Notes: a model not told the origin generated them from the sequence alone. Positions 19,014-29,116 are shown, numbered from the stretch's first letter. The stretch is 50,387 nt of DNA from Paludibacteraceae bacterium (GCA_024405855.1 JAKSNZ010000012.1:1-50387), one strand, 5' to 3'. Made by a program: numbers and translations.

Positions 19014-20930
19014 ATGATTTCAGTTGATAATTTATCTGTTGTTTTTAGTGACCGTGTGCTTTTTGACAAGGTTTCATACGTGGTCAATGATAAGGATAGG
19101 ATTGCTCTGACAGGTAGGAACGGAGCAGGTAAGAGTACTATGCTTAAGATTATTGCCGGGTTGCAGAGTCCTACATCGGGGAGAGTCAATATTCCGTCAG
19201 GATATACCATAGGGTATTTGCCGCAGACAATGGTACTTGGCGATGATACTACAGTTATGGACGAGGCTCAAAAGGCATTCTCTCATATCCACAATATGGA
19301 GGCTGAGTTGGAAAAATTGAATGCAGAGTTGTGTGAACGAGAGGATTATGAGAGTGAGGCGTATCAAAAACTTCTTGACAATATCAATTCATTAAATGAC
19401 AGACTTGCCATTATTGGCTCACAAGATAAGATAGCTCAAGCGGAAAAGACACTTACGGGACTTGGGTTTCTGCGTTCTGACTTTACAAGACCTACATCAG
19501 AGTTCAGTGGAGGATGGAGAATGAGAATTGAACTTGCCAAGATTCTGCTTCAACACCCGTCATTGCTATTGCTTGATGAGCCTACCAATCATCTTGATAT
19601 AGAGTCAATTACATGGCTTGAAAATTTTATTGCAAACTATAGTGGGGCTGTGCTTCTTGTTTCTCATGACCGTGCGTTTTTAGATACAGCCACTAATCGT
19701 ACAATTGAGATTAGTTTGGGTAAGATTTATGATTATAAGGCAAGTTACACTAAGTATGTGGAATTGAGAAAGGAGCGAAGGGAACAACAATTAAGGGCTT
19801 ATCAGAATCAACAGAAAGAGATAAAGGATACTGAGGATTTTATTGAGCGTTTCAGATACAAGGCTACAAAATCAGTTCAAGTGCAATCCAGAATCAAGGC
19901 ACTTGCAAAAATTGAGCGTATTGAGGTTGATGAGGAGGATACAAGCGCCTTAAGGCTGAAGTTTCCGCCTGCACCACGTTCAGGTTCATATCCTGTTATA
20001 ATGGAGGGTGTTGCAAAAAGTTTTGGTGAACATAAAGTGTTTGGAAATGTTGAGATGACTATTGAGAGGGGAGATAAGGTTGCGTTTGTGGGAAAGAATG
20101 GTGAAGGTAAATCAACTCTTGTAAAGTGCATAATGGGTGAGTTGGAGCATGAAGGCTCTCTGAAGATAGGTCATAATGTTAAGATAGGCTACTTTGCACA
20201 AAATCAGGCATCGTTGTTGGATGAGAATATAACTGTATTTCAAACCATTGACAATGTGGCAGTTGGTGATATTAGAACCAAGATTAGAGATATTTTGGGA
20301 GCGTTTATGTTTGGAGGAGAGGCGTCAGATAAGAAGGTAAAGGTGCTTTCAGGTGGAGAGCGTTCAAGGTTGGCAATGATAAAACTGCTATTGGAGCCTG
20401 TTAATCTGCTTATTCTTGATGAGCCTACCAATCACCTTGATATGATGAGCAAAGATGTTCTGAAACAGGCCATTAAGGAATTTGACGGTACTGCCATTAT
20501 AGTTTCACATGACAGAGAGTTTCTTGACGGTTTGGTTTCAATGGTGTATGAGTTTGGTGGCGGTAAGGTAAAACCGCATATAGGAGGCATATATGATTTC
20601 TTGAGGGATAAGAACATTGAAAACTTAAGGGATATTGAAAAGAAACCACAACCACAAAAACCAAATCAGGTTAAGGCTGAATCCAATGAGGCAAAACCTG
20701 TACAGACTTCATACACAGAGAGAAAGCAGCAGCAAAAAATCCAACGTAAGGCAGATAAGGCTGTGGCTGAAGTAGAGAGAAAAATTACTGAAAAGGAAGC
20801 GGAGATAAAGGCTCTTGAAGAAAAAATGGCATCGTCAGAAATAACTGACAACACCATCTTTACTGATTACGCCAACCTCAAAAAAGAGTTGGAATCTTTA
20901 GAAGTAGAATGGATGTATTTAGTTAACTAA
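19014..20930 (+). CDS. ABC-F family ATPase (ribosome-associated type)
   Basis: The 638-residue protein has two ABC domains and no membrane segments, as expected for ABC-F proteins that act on the ribosome. Domain 1 has Walker A GRNGAGKST, signature FSGGWRMR and LLLLDEPTNHLD. Domain 2 has GKNGEGKST, LSGGERSR and LLILDEPTNHLD. Between them lies the basic/coiled P-site tRNA-interaction motif region (ELRKERREQQLRAYQNQQ). The C-terminal about 70 residues form a predicted coiled coil (ADKAVAEVERKITEKEAEI), as in Uup/YheS-type members. I cannot tell a housekeeping factor from an antibiotic-protection one. ATG 19014 is chosen; the frame opens at 18891 inside the divergent gene. The stop abuts the nrdJ stop with no gap. 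Confidence 0.9.
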   Translation: MISVDNLSVVFSDRVLFDKVSYVVNDKDRIALTGRNGAGKSTMLKIIAGLQSPTSGRVNIPSGYTIGYLPQTMVLGDDTTVMDEAQKAFSHIHNMEAELEKLNAELCEREDYESEAYQKLLDNINSLNDRLAIIGSQDKIAQAEKTLTGLGFLRSDFTRPTSEFSGGWRMRIELAKILLQHPSLLLLDEPTNHLDIESITWLENFIANYSGAVLLVSHDRAFLDTATNRTIEISLGKIYDYKASYTKYVELRKERREQQLRAYQNQQKEIKDTEDFIERFRYKATKSVQVQSRIKALAKIERIEVDEEDTSALRLKFPPAPRSGSYPVIMEGVAKSFGEHKVFGNVEMTIERGDKVAFVGKNGEGKSTLVKCIMGELEHEGSLKIGHNVKIGYFAQNQASLLDENITVFQTIDNVAVGDIRTKIRDILGAFMFGGEASDKKVKVLSGGERSRLAMIKLLLEPVNLLILDEPTNHLDMMSKDVLKQAIKEFDGTAIIVSHDREFLDGLVSMVYEFGGGKVKPHIGGIYDFLRDKNIENLRDIEKKPQPQKPNQVKAESNEAKPVQTSYTERKQQQKIQRKADKAVAEVERKITEKEAEIKALEEKMASSEITDNTIFTDYANLKKELESLEVEWMYLVN

Positions 20931-23462
20931 TCATCCTCCGCACTTGCTGTATCCGCAGTTGGTACACTTCATACAACCTTCAGTGAAGGTCAATGGCTGA
21001 CCGCATTTAGGACACTTTTGACCTGTGTCTGTTCCATCAGGAATGTATTTCTTTAATGCACGCTCAACACCCATCTTCCAGCTGTTAATTGACTCACTAT
21101 TAAGTTGAAGACTACCTACAAGTTTAACAATTTGGTCAATTGGCATACCATAACGCAACACGCCTGAAATAAGTTTTGCGTAGTTCCAGAATTCAGGGTT
21201 GAATTTGTGAGACAGACCTTCCATTGTAACCTTATATCCATACTTGTTGGTGAATTGGAAGTCGTATGTCTTAGTGCCGTCATCATGGTGGTTCTTGATA
21301 ATCTTACCTGATGTAACTGATTTTGGCAACATAAGACCTTCATCTTCATCTAAAAGACCGGTAAAGATTTCGTATGGTTTGCCGTTTAACAAGCCTACAA
21401 ATGCAATCCACTTATCTTTGTTGTTTTGGAAACGTACAACATCGCAGTCAAGTTCAGTAGGACGTTTTGGGGTTATTTCAGGGTAGCAGTTGCAAGGTTT
21501 GCCGTCTTTGTTTGTATTGTTGTCAACAAGTACGCCGGTACGTGAACCGTCACGATATACGGTACAACCTTTACAACCACATTTCCAAGCCTCTATGTAA
21601 AGTTCATTTACAAGTTCCTCAGAAACATCGTTAGGTAGATTTATTGTAACACTTATTGAGTGGTCAACCCATTTTTGGATTCTTCCCTGCATTCTTACCT
21701 TCTCAAGCCAGTCAACATCATTGGCAGTAGCCTTAAAGTAAGGAGATTTCTCAACCATTGCGTCAATCTCTTCCTGAGTATATTGTTTTGCTGTAGGGTA
21801 GCCGTTAGCCTCCATCCATGTTACAAACTTGTGGTGGAACACTATGTATTCCTCAAAACTGTTACCGTCATTGTCAACAAAATCAACACGGGACTGAATG
21901 TCATTAGGATTGACTTTTCTACGGCGTTTATAAACAGGGCGGAATACAGGCTCGATACCTGATGTTGTCTGTGACATCATACTTGTAGTGCCTGTAGGTG
22001 CTATTGTAAGACATGCAATGTTTCTACGGCCATATTTAACCATGGCTTCATACAAACCTGGGTCAGCATCTTTCAAACGGTTGATGAATGGATTCTTTGC
22101 CTCACGCTTTGCATCAAATATTTCAAATGCACCACGCTCTTTTGCCATATTTACAGATGAGCCGTAGCAGGCTATAGCAAGGTTTTTATGAATATTCTCT
22201 GAAAAATCAGTAGCCTCAGGAGTGCCGTATCTTAAGCCAAGAGCGGCAAGCATATCGCCTTCAGCAGTGATGCCTACGCCCGTTCTACGACCTTTAATTG
22301 TCTTAGCCTTGATTTTTTCCCAAAGTTCACGCTCTGTCTGTTTTATTGACTCAGATTCAGGGTCAGAGTTGATTTTTGCAAGAATCATGTCTATCTTCTC
22401 CATCTCAAGGTCAATGATATCATCCATAATACGCTGAGCAAGACCGGCATGAGTCTTGAATTTCTCAAAATTGAAACTTGCTTGCGGTGTAAACGGATTT
22501 TCAACATAACTATATAGGTTCAAGGCAATAAGACGGCAACTGTCGTATGGACATAGAGGAATTTCACCGCAAGGGTTTGTTGATACGGTCTTGTATCCAA
22601 GGTCTGCATAGCAGTCAGGAACAGATTCCCTTGTAATTGTATCCCAGAACAGTACGCCGGGTTCTGCTGATTTCCATGCATTGTGAACAATCTTTTTCCA
22701 AATGTCAGATGCACTTACCTCTTTTTTGAATGTAGGGTTCTTTGCAGAGATAGGGTATTGTTGAATGTATGGAGTTCCGTCAATGGCAGCCTTCATAAAG
22801 TCATCATGAATCTTAACTGATACATTAGCACCTGTAACTTTGCCTTCTGTCATTTTTGCATCTATAAACGCTTCTGAATCAGGGTGTTTTATAGAAACGC
22901 TAAGCATAAGGGCTCCACGTCTGCCGTCCTGTGCAACCTCTCTTGTGGAGTTTGAGTAACGCTCCATAAATGGAACAATACCTGTTGATGTCAATGCAGA
23001 GTTTTTAACAGGAGAACCTTTAGGTCTTATGTGAGAAAGGTCATGACCAACTCCGCCACGGCGTTTCATAAGTTGTACCTGCTCCTCATCAATTTTCATA
23101 ACTGCACCGTAAGAGTCAGATTCTTCATTGAATCCTATTACAAAACAGTTTGAAAGGGAGGCAATCTGATAGTTGTTTCCAATACCTGTCATTGGACCAC
23201 CTTGAGGTATAATATAATTAAAGTGGTCAAACAGTTCAAACAACTGTTGCTCAGAAAGTGGGTTAGGGTACTTGTTTTCAATTCTTGCAATCTCCGATGC
23301 AAGCCTGTGATGCATGTCAGCAGGTGTCTTTTCAAACAAGTTGCCAAAGGAATCCTTTAAGGCATACTTGTTAATCCAAACTTTTGCGGCAAGTTCGTCA
23401 CCAAGAAAATACTCTGTGGTGGCTTGCATTGCTTCATCAAAAGTGTAAGTTTTTTGTTCCAT
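20931..23462 (-). CDS. nrdJ: Adenosylcobalamin-dependent (class II) ribonucleotide reductase
   Basis: NrdJ reduces ribonucleotides to deoxyribonucleotides using a B12-generated thiyl radical, with or without oxygen. The 843-residue protein shows GGPMTGIGNNYQIASLSNCF near 88-108, the conserved STNPCGEIPLC near 295-305, APTGTTSMMSQTTSGIEPVF, and GCKGCTVYRDGSR. The C-terminal zinc ribbon is CPKCGQPL ... CMKCTNCGYSKCGG. This architecture is the vitamin B12-dependent type, as in Thermotoga, rather than class I or III. I see no B12-riboswitch box upstream. A -7 element and a strong hairpin lie in the leader. It lies downstream of malQ but probably has its own promoter. Confidence 0.93.
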   Translation of the reverse strand: MEQKTYTFDEAMQATTEYFLGDELAAKVWINKYALKDSFGNLFEKTPADMHHRLASEIARIENKYPNPLSEQQLFELFDHFNYIIPQGGPMTGIGNNYQIASLSNCFVIGFNEESDSYGAVMKIDEEQVQLMKRRGGVGHDLSHIRPKGSPVKNSALTSTGIVPFMERYSNSTREVAQDGRRGALMLSVSIKHPDSEAFIDAKMTEGKVTGANVSVKIHDDFMKAAIDGTPYIQQYPISAKNPTFKKEVSASDIWKKIVHNAWKSAEPGVLFWDTITRESVPDCYADLGYKTVSTNPCGEIPLCPYDSCRLIALNLYSYVENPFTPQASFNFEKFKTHAGLAQRIMDDIIDLEMEKIDMILAKINSDPESESIKQTERELWEKIKAKTIKGRRTGVGITAEGDMLAALGLRYGTPEATDFSENIHKNLAIACYGSSVNMAKERGAFEIFDAKREAKNPFINRLKDADPGLYEAMVKYGRRNIACLTIAPTGTTSMMSQTTSGIEPVFRPVYKRRRKVNPNDIQSRVDFVDNDGNSFEEYIVFHHKFVTWMEANGYPTAKQYTQEEIDAMVEKSPYFKATANDVDWLEKVRMQGRIQKWVDHSISVTINLPNDVSEELVNELYIEAWKCGCKGCTVYRDGSRTGVLVDNNTNKDGKPCNCYPEITPKRPTELDCDVVRFQNNKDKWIAFVGLLNGKPYEIFTGLLDEDEGLMLPKSVTSGKIIKNHHDDGTKTYDFQFTNKYGYKVTMEGLSHKFNPEFWNYAKLISGVLRYGMPIDQIVKLVGSLQLNSESINSWKMGVERALKKYIPDGTDTGQKCPKCGQPLTFTEGCMKCTNCGYSKCGG

Positions 23463-23524
23463 AGAAGTTGATTTTTTTTATTATATTATATTGTTTGAAT
23501 TTTCTTTGGATTTATAGAAAACGT

Positions 23525-23554
23525 GAATGCAAAACTATAGAAAGTTTTGCATTC
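23525..23554 (-). promoter_or_regulatory. 12-bp perfect hairpin in the nrdJ leader
   Basis: GAATGCAAAACT and AGTTTTGCATTC (6-nt loop) lie 62 bp upstream of the nrdJ ATG and downstream of its -7 box. The hairpin would therefore fall in the 5' leader. It could also be a weak terminator for malQ (followed by ACGTTTTCT). Confidence 0.6.
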
Positions 23555-23582
23555 AATCAACTTTTTTGGAATAAAAATTAAC

Positions 23583-23590
23583 CAAAGTTA
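23583..23590 (-). promoter_or_regulatory. -7 element for nrdJ
   Basis: TAACTTTG on the reverse strand; transcription would start near 23575, giving a leader of about 110 nt. No good -33 at the right spacing. Confidence 0.4.
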
Positions 23591-23705
23591 TTAACAATTA
23601 AAAATTATAAATGTTCAAAGTTTTCCAAAATATTTTTTAATTTATTGATTTTTAGATAGTTAAATTTTTAACAATGTCAAAAAGTTTTCCAATTTGAAAA
23701 ACTTT

Positions 23706-26399
23706 TTATCTTCCGCAGTTGTTAACCATTTCCAAAATCTTACCATTAAGTTCATTTAGAGAAATCAGTTCCTCTAAATTTTTGTGAATTCTGTAGCACC
23801 AGAAATGATGTGGGTCTGACGGAATGTTTATTCTTTCTTCATACTCATTTGCTCTGCGATGTTCTCCGCTGATAGATAACCAATCTTGCAACGGTAGAAT
23901 TACAAGCATAGCAGGAGAGTATAGATGACGATTTAGAATCTGCTCGCAAATCCAAGGTTCACAATTTTCAGGAGCATCGCCCCAATTGCCTAAATAGTAG
24001 TTATAGTATCGTTGTGTAAGACCTCTGTCCTCTTTCCACCAAAGTCTGATTGGTGCCATATCATGCGTTGATGTGGTGCATACAGATAAATAAGGAATAT
24101 GTGGCAATTGCACAAATTCATCATGTGGGTCTTTTGGCATACGCTCAATTTCAAGACTGAGCATATACAGACTCTTCATGACTTCAGGCACGCATGTAGG
24201 AATCATTCCCAAATCTTCTGCACAACACAGCATATCTGTTGAGCCAAGTAGGGCAGGTAACTTTTGCATTGCCTGTTCTCCCCAGAATTGGTTGTGTCTG
24301 CGATAGAAGAAATCATCATACAGACGGTTAAGAGCCTGCTGTACATTCCAGTCAAGTTCTCTGAATGAGTAGGTGTTTTGCATACCTATTCTTGGGTGGA
24401 ACTTTCCTTTTTCATGACAGTCTTCAATAAACAATACCTCAGTAAACAGACTCATTACGCCACCATAAATCCATTTGCGGTCATCTTCTGAAAGTCCAAG
24501 TTTGGTGGCATCGTTGTTATTAAAGAATGCTTCAACCGCTCTTTGATTAGGATATTCACTACGGAAACGATAGATACCGGAAGTAACCATCTCAAGGAAT
24601 GTTTGCTTAACAAAGTTGGCGTTGCTTCCAAACATTTCTCCAAGCATATATTCCCTAATGAACGGGTGTGTCATTCTGTGATACTCAAACCATGTGCCGT
24701 AACTGCATATCTCTTGTTCGGTCATTGGCAACGCTGGGTCAAACTGACCTAACAGACCTTGAACATCTCCATCGTTCATTCTCCAGATACGGAAGAACCC
24801 AAGTACATGGTCTATTCTATAAACCTTGAAATAGGTTCCCATTTTTTGGAAACGCTGCATCCACCATTTATAGCCGTCATGAGACATTGCCTGCCAGTTG
24901 TAGGTAGGGAATCCCCAGTTTTGACCTGTTTCAGAGAATGGGTCAGGTGGAGCACCAGCCTGGCTGTCAAGGTTGAAGAGTTGAGGGTCAGTCCACGCTT
25001 CAACACTCTCAGGACTGATTCCAATTGGAATATCGCCTTTCAAAACAACTCCGTGCTCACTTGCATATTGTGTTGCACTAAGCAGTTGCTTATGAGCAAT
25101 AAACTGTAGGAACAGGTGAATGTTAAGTTTGTCGGCATTCTCTTTTTGAAAAATCTTGAAATACTCCTTATTGTAGTGATTGTACGGTTGCTCCCAATTT
25201 CTGAAATTAGAAGTGTTATAATAGTCTCTTAGTGTGCAGAAACAAGCATAAGGGTGTAGCCATTCAGCATTCTCCTTGTCAAAATCCTTATACTCCTTAC
25301 TTGCCATCACTTTTTTGCCAATCTGTTTGAATATCAGTTGGAAATATTCCCATTTTTTAGCACATACCTCTTGATACATTACTGTAGGACTTGCATTGAA
25401 AGTATCCTTTGCAATTTCAAAATCATTCATTTTTGCCTTGTCAGTCAATTCGCCTATTTCAAACGGATTTATATAGATAGGGTGCAGTCCCATTACGGTA
25501 ATGGCACTGTATGGATATGAGTCTGCATTGGTGCGGAATCGGGTGGTATCGTTGATAGGCAATGTTTGAATTACTTTTTGTCCTGTTTTGTTTGCCCAAT
25601 CAACCATAAGTTTGATGTCTGAAAATTCTCCGATACCAAAACTATTGTTTGTTCTAAGAGAGAATACAGGTATTGCAACTCCGGCACATTTGAAACTACC
25701 GATGCCGTATCTTAGCACCTCGTCTCTCTTTACATATATGCTGTCATTAAAGCCTTTTGTGTAAAGTGTTCTGTTTTCTCCCCATTCCCAAGCAACAACT
25801 CTTTTTTCAATTTTGTCATACACTACATATTTATACTCTATTACATCAGGCATTTTGGCAGGATTGACCAAACCTATCCAAAGAGGGTATAGGGCATCGT
25901 TAAGCAACACTACATTGCTCTCTTTCCAATCTCCAAGTTCTTTGCATGAGCCAAGAATGCCAATGGCATAGTTTTGCTTGATATAAGGTGCCGATATGGT
26001 AAAAGCAAGAGTGCTTTTACTTCTTAGTGGTTTAGGCATTTCATTTTCAGGCTTGTGTACAATAAGTCCTTCAGTAAAAGCAGAAGAGTAGTAGGTTTTG
26101 TCAACTCCGTTAGTGCGCCATTGGTCATGATAAATATGTGGGGCGTCTTTAATTATTACCGCATAGCGATTTTTGCCCCATTCTGTCCAATATCTCTTAT
26201 CTTCAGCAAGAACATAATATCTGTATGAGAATGACTTGCATTCATTGAATTCAACTGTTGCAGTCCAATTTCCTCCGTCTTCATAATTCATTGGTACCGC
26301 TTTTGAATATTGATTGTTACCAAGTTCAGGAACTGAGCCTGAAATATAGAGGCTCTCTCCCCAATTTGTGTTGTAATTAATTTTAAAAGTTACTTTCAT
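23706..26399 (-). CDS. malQ: 4-alpha-glucanotransferase (GH77) with N-terminal starch-binding domains
   Basis: This amylomaltase transfers alpha-1,4-glucan chains during maltose, starch or glycogen use. The 897-residue protein starts with two CBM20-type starch-binding domains: about 1-110 (MKVTFKINYNTNWGESLYIS, WTATVEFNECKSFSYRY) and about 125-235 (LGDWKESNVVLLNDALYPLW). The GH77 catalytic domain follows, with YRIDHVLGFFRIW near 528-540 (nucleophile Asp) and CCAEDLGMIP near 727 (acid/base Glu). THDMAPIRLWW carries the transition-state Asp. No signal peptide is visible, so it is cytoplasmic. This is the long, DPE2-like form that is common in Bacteroides. It has its own consensus promoter. Confidence 0.93.
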   Translation of the reverse strand: MKVTFKINYNTNWGESLYISGSVPELGNNQYSKAVPMNYEDGGNWTATVEFNECKSFSYRYYVLAEDKRYWTEWGKNRYAVIIKDAPHIYHDQWRTNGVDKTYYSSAFTEGLIVHKPENEMPKPLRSKSTLAFTISAPYIKQNYAIGILGSCKELGDWKESNVVLLNDALYPLWIGLVNPAKMPDVIEYKYVVYDKIEKRVVAWEWGENRTLYTKGFNDSIYVKRDEVLRYGIGSFKCAGVAIPVFSLRTNNSFGIGEFSDIKLMVDWANKTGQKVIQTLPINDTTRFRTNADSYPYSAITVMGLHPIYINPFEIGELTDKAKMNDFEIAKDTFNASPTVMYQEVCAKKWEYFQLIFKQIGKKVMASKEYKDFDKENAEWLHPYACFCTLRDYYNTSNFRNWEQPYNHYNKEYFKIFQKENADKLNIHLFLQFIAHKQLLSATQYASEHGVVLKGDIPIGISPESVEAWTDPQLFNLDSQAGAPPDPFSETGQNWGFPTYNWQAMSHDGYKWWMQRFQKMGTYFKVYRIDHVLGFFRIWRMNDGDVQGLLGQFDPALPMTEQEICSYGTWFEYHRMTHPFIREYMLGEMFGSNANFVKQTFLEMVTSGIYRFRSEYPNQRAVEAFFNNNDATKLGLSEDDRKWIYGGVMSLFTEVLFIEDCHEKGKFHPRIGMQNTYSFRELDWNVQQALNRLYDDFFYRRHNQFWGEQAMQKLPALLGSTDMLCCAEDLGMIPTCVPEVMKSLYMLSLEIERMPKDPHDEFVQLPHIPYLSVCTTSTHDMAPIRLWWKEDRGLTQRYYNYYLGNWGDAPENCEPWICEQILNRHLYSPAMLVILPLQDWLSISGEHRRANEYEERINIPSDPHHFWCYRIHKNLEELISLNELNGKILEMVNNCGR

Positions 26400-26423
26400 A
26401 GTATATATCTTAAGTTCATTCTA

Positions 26424-26454
26424 CAAATTTAGTGAAAATATAGGACAAAACAAA
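26424..26454 (-). promoter_or_regulatory. Promoter for malQ
   Basis: On the reverse strand TTTG (26454-26451), a 19-bp spacer and TAAATTTG (26431-26424) form an exact consensus, about 25 bp before the ATG. Confidence 0.75.
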
Positions 26455-26459
26455 AATTT

Positions 26460-28382
26460 TTATTCAAAAGAATACTGTTTTGAGTATCTCAGCATCTGTT
26501 CTGCATAACCTTCTGTATAGTCAAGAGTTACATCTTTTATATTGCCTTCTGTGTCCGTTATAAGGTGATATACAGGATTTACAAAACCCTTATAAGGTGC
26601 AATATTAAGTTTTTTGTGTCGCTCAACAACCTCATTATGAAGTGTATTGTCAGGTATCACACCGTATGTCTCCACAAGTTTGCGGCCTGCTTCATAGTCA
26701 CCTTCTGACTTTATACGTTGCACTTCTGCCAACAGTTCTCCAAATAAGGTACGCATTTTTTCATAGTCATAAATCTCAAGGTAGTGCTTGCCGTCTTTTT
26801 CAATCCATTTAAGAACTCCCTCTTTAGAGCCTTTTTCATATACCCACGATGCTATCAGTTGACGGTTTCTCATGTGAGCCTCCTCAACATTTTCCCCAAG
26901 CGGTATGCGGATTAGTTGGGTCATCATTCCGTTAAGTATGTAGCGGTAGTATGCAGGCTTGTAGGCATCGGTGTTAGGCAGAATACCTAATTCAACTATT
27001 TTATTGTCAGCCATATAGTATAGACCAAACAAATCTGCACGAGCCTCTTCAAGTGTGGCTCCGTAACTTTTCAGAGCGTCTTGTGAAACTCCGTCAAGCA
27101 GTTGTCCGGAACCATGTCCAAGGCACTCATGAAGGTCAGTGTGCAGTACGTCAGTAATAAAACCATATTTGTTATATGCCTCTATATCAGACTTATGCAA
27201 ATAAAACTCCTGAGCAAAACCATTTCCTTTGGCTGCTTCACTATATGCATCCATAATGTTTTCAATGGTGACAGATTTGGAGCCATAAACCTGACGTATC
27301 CAGTTTGCGTTAGGTAGGTTTATGCCTATAGGGGTGGCAGGGTAGCAGTCTCCTGCAAGAAAAGCGTTGGTAATGACTTTTGCGGAAACTCCCTTAACCT
27401 CCTTTTTCTTAAATCTATTGTCAACAGGAGAGTTGTCCTCAAACCATTGGGCATTGGAACTTATGATTTCGGTACGCTTTGTGGCATCAATGTTCTTGAA
27501 GTTTACAATTGACTCCCAACTTGCCTTCAGCCCCAACGCATCGCCGTATGTCTCTATAAATCCGTTTACAAAATCAATTCTTGACTCTGTATCCTTAACC
27601 CATGCAATGGAATATTCATCAAAAGTCTTAAGGTCACCCGATGTATAGAAATCAACAAGCAGGTCAATTATATGCTTCTGGGTGTCATTTTCAGCATATT
27701 TTTTAGCCTCTTCCAACCATTTTATTATTTGCTTTATTGTATTCCCATATACACCGTCTGCTTTCCATATACGCTCCACAATATTGCCGTTCCCATCTTT
27801 TTCAAGTCTGGAGTTCATTCCGTATGATATAGGTGTGGAGTCATTAGGCAATGACATTGCAGCATAGAAATCTTCTGCCTCCTTTTGCGTTACACCACTA
27901 TAGTAATTGTTTGCAGATGATGTTATTACATCAACATTGCTGTCAAGGGTCACGCGTTTTGTATCAACGGTTGGGTTGAAAATAGCCTCCAAAATCTCAA
28001 TTTCACAGTGTAGGGAGCAGGATTTAAGTAATGAGTTAAAATATTCTCTTGAAAATTCAGGTAAAAATTTGATTGTAGAGTAGTGGTGATGGATTCCGTT
28101 TGAGAACCAAACTCTTTTCAGATAGGTCTCAAATGCCTTGAATTCATTGCAATTACGGTTTCCGTTAAATGTTGTGTATATTTTTTCAAGCAACCTTCTT
28201 ATGTGCAGATTGTGCTTATAGTTTTGGTCAAACAGAATGTCTCTTCCGCACGCCGCCGCTTCTGTCAGATAGTATATGTAGAGTTTTTGATTAAGTGTAA
28301 GGTTCTCAAATCCCGGAACTTTGTATCGGAGTATCTCTAAATCGGCAAATCGGTCTATACTATATTGAAATGATGTGTCCAT
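26460..28382 (-). CDS. Dipeptidyl peptidase III family zinc metallopeptidase (M49)
   Basis: Family M49 enzymes release dipeptides from the N terminus of short peptides. The 640-residue product has the zinc motif HECLGH (about 418-423) and, some 28 residues on, EEARADLFGLYYM carrying the third zinc ligand. As far as I recall, both the cysteine inside the motif and the short spacing are features of the Bacteroides thetaiotaomicron enzyme rather than the human one. There is no signal peptide, so a cytoplasmic role in peptide catabolism is likely. ATG 28382 (MDTSFQYSIDRF) is preferred; the open frame extends to 28430 into the upstream gene. The gap to that gene is 8 bp, so they should be co-transcribed. 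Confidence 0.88.
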   Translation of the reverse strand: MDTSFQYSIDRFADLEILRYKVPGFENLTLNQKLYIYYLTEAAACGRDILFDQNYKHNLHIRRLLEKIYTTFNGNRNCNEFKAFETYLKRVWFSNGIHHHYSTIKFLPEFSREYFNSLLKSCSLHCEIEILEAIFNPTVDTKRVTLDSNVDVITSSANNYYSGVTQKEAEDFYAAMSLPNDSTPISYGMNSRLEKDGNGNIVERIWKADGVYGNTIKQIIKWLEEAKKYAENDTQKHIIDLLVDFYTSGDLKTFDEYSIAWVKDTESRIDFVNGFIETYGDALGLKASWESIVNFKNIDATKRTEIISSNAQWFEDNSPVDNRFKKKEVKGVSAKVITNAFLAGDCYPATPIGINLPNANWIRQVYGSKSVTIENIMDAYSEAAKGNGFAQEFYLHKSDIEAYNKYGFITDVLHTDLHECLGHGSGQLLDGVSQDALKSYGATLEEARADLFGLYYMADNKIVELGILPNTDAYKPAYYRYILNGMMTQLIRIPLGENVEEAHMRNRQLIASWVYEKGSKEGVLKWIEKDGKHYLEIYDYEKMRTLFGELLAEVQRIKSEGDYEAGRKLVETYGVIPDNTLHNEVVERHKKLNIAPYKGFVNPVYHLITDTEGNIKDVTLDYTEGYAEQMLRYSKQYSFE

Positions 28383-28390
28383 ATTCTCTT

Positions 28391-29116
28391 TTATTTGTTC
28401 TTTATGTCTATATCCTCCGTCAGCACCCAAAGTTTTTTTTTTAATGTAAAGGAGTCGTATGTAAAATCAGGTCCGTAGTAGGAGAAAACTCCTTTCAAAT
28501 TTGGATTTTCAGGGCTCAGATGGTCAAAGACAAACCTTTTCCCAGACTTGTCATATTCAATTGACATAACGGCATTTGCACTATATTCAAATACAGCACG
28601 GCTTTGCTTTTTGCCGTTTGCACGGAAGATGTCATTGCCTAAAATAAAGTCATTCCCCTTAATTTCAAGAGGCTCAATAAGTTTGACTCTGCTTATGTCC
28701 TGATATGTCTGATACCCCAGTAGAATATAGCCTGATTTGGTTGCGAATGCCTTATAATACAAACACCCATACCAATTATTCGCAAAGTATTTACCACTAT
28801 TTTTAGGCTTTAAGGCATTTTTGCTGACAAACTTTCTTACAGTTGCTTTTGACTTGCCGTTTTTCTTGAATATGAAGTATGAATAATACTCAAAACTGCC
28901 GTTTTCAAGACGGTTATTCCAAGATATTATTCTCAGTTTTCCGTCATCGCTGATAACAGAGCCAACATTGTTTATATTGCTAACATCAATGCTAAAGGCA
29001 TCATTTGTAACATTCAGCATGGAGTCAAGTCTTGCTTCTGTCTCATCTGCCATCACAACCGATACAATGAATGTTGCAATAAATAATAATACGGATTTCA
29101 ATACTTTTTTATTCAT
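28391..29116 (-). CDS. Exported protein of unknown function
   Basis: I do not recognise this 241-residue protein. It has a clear signal peptide (MNKKVLKSVLLFIATFIVSV, then VMADE), so it is probably periplasmic or surface-exposed without a lipobox. The mature part is beta-rich with repeated aromatic stretches (FEYYSYFIFKKNGKSKATVR, NNWYGCLYYKAFATKSGYIL) and ends FDHLSPENPNLKGVFSYYGP, then FTYDSFTLKKKLWVL. ATG 29116 is chosen because it starts the signal peptide; the frame extends upstream to 29179. It sits between ygiQ and the DPP III gene in one orientation and is likely in the same transcript, but nothing shows a functional link. Confidence 0.65.
   Translation of the reverse strand: MNKKVLKSVLLFIATFIVSVVMADETEARLDSMLNVTNDAFSIDVSNINNVGSVISDDGKLRIISWNNRLENGSFEYYSYFIFKKNGKSKATVRKFVSKNALKPKNSGKYFANNWYGCLYYKAFATKSGYILLGYQTYQDISRVKLIEPLEIKGNDFILGNDIFRANGKKQSRAVFEYSANAVMSIEYDKSGKRFVFDHLSPENPNLKGVFSYYGPDFTYDSFTLKKKLWVLTEDIDIKNK

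Noticed and set aside
23463..23705. Possible cobalamin riboswitch before nrdJ
   Set aside because: No B12-box-like sequence (GCCACTG-type) on either strand; the region is AT-rich with a single hairpin.
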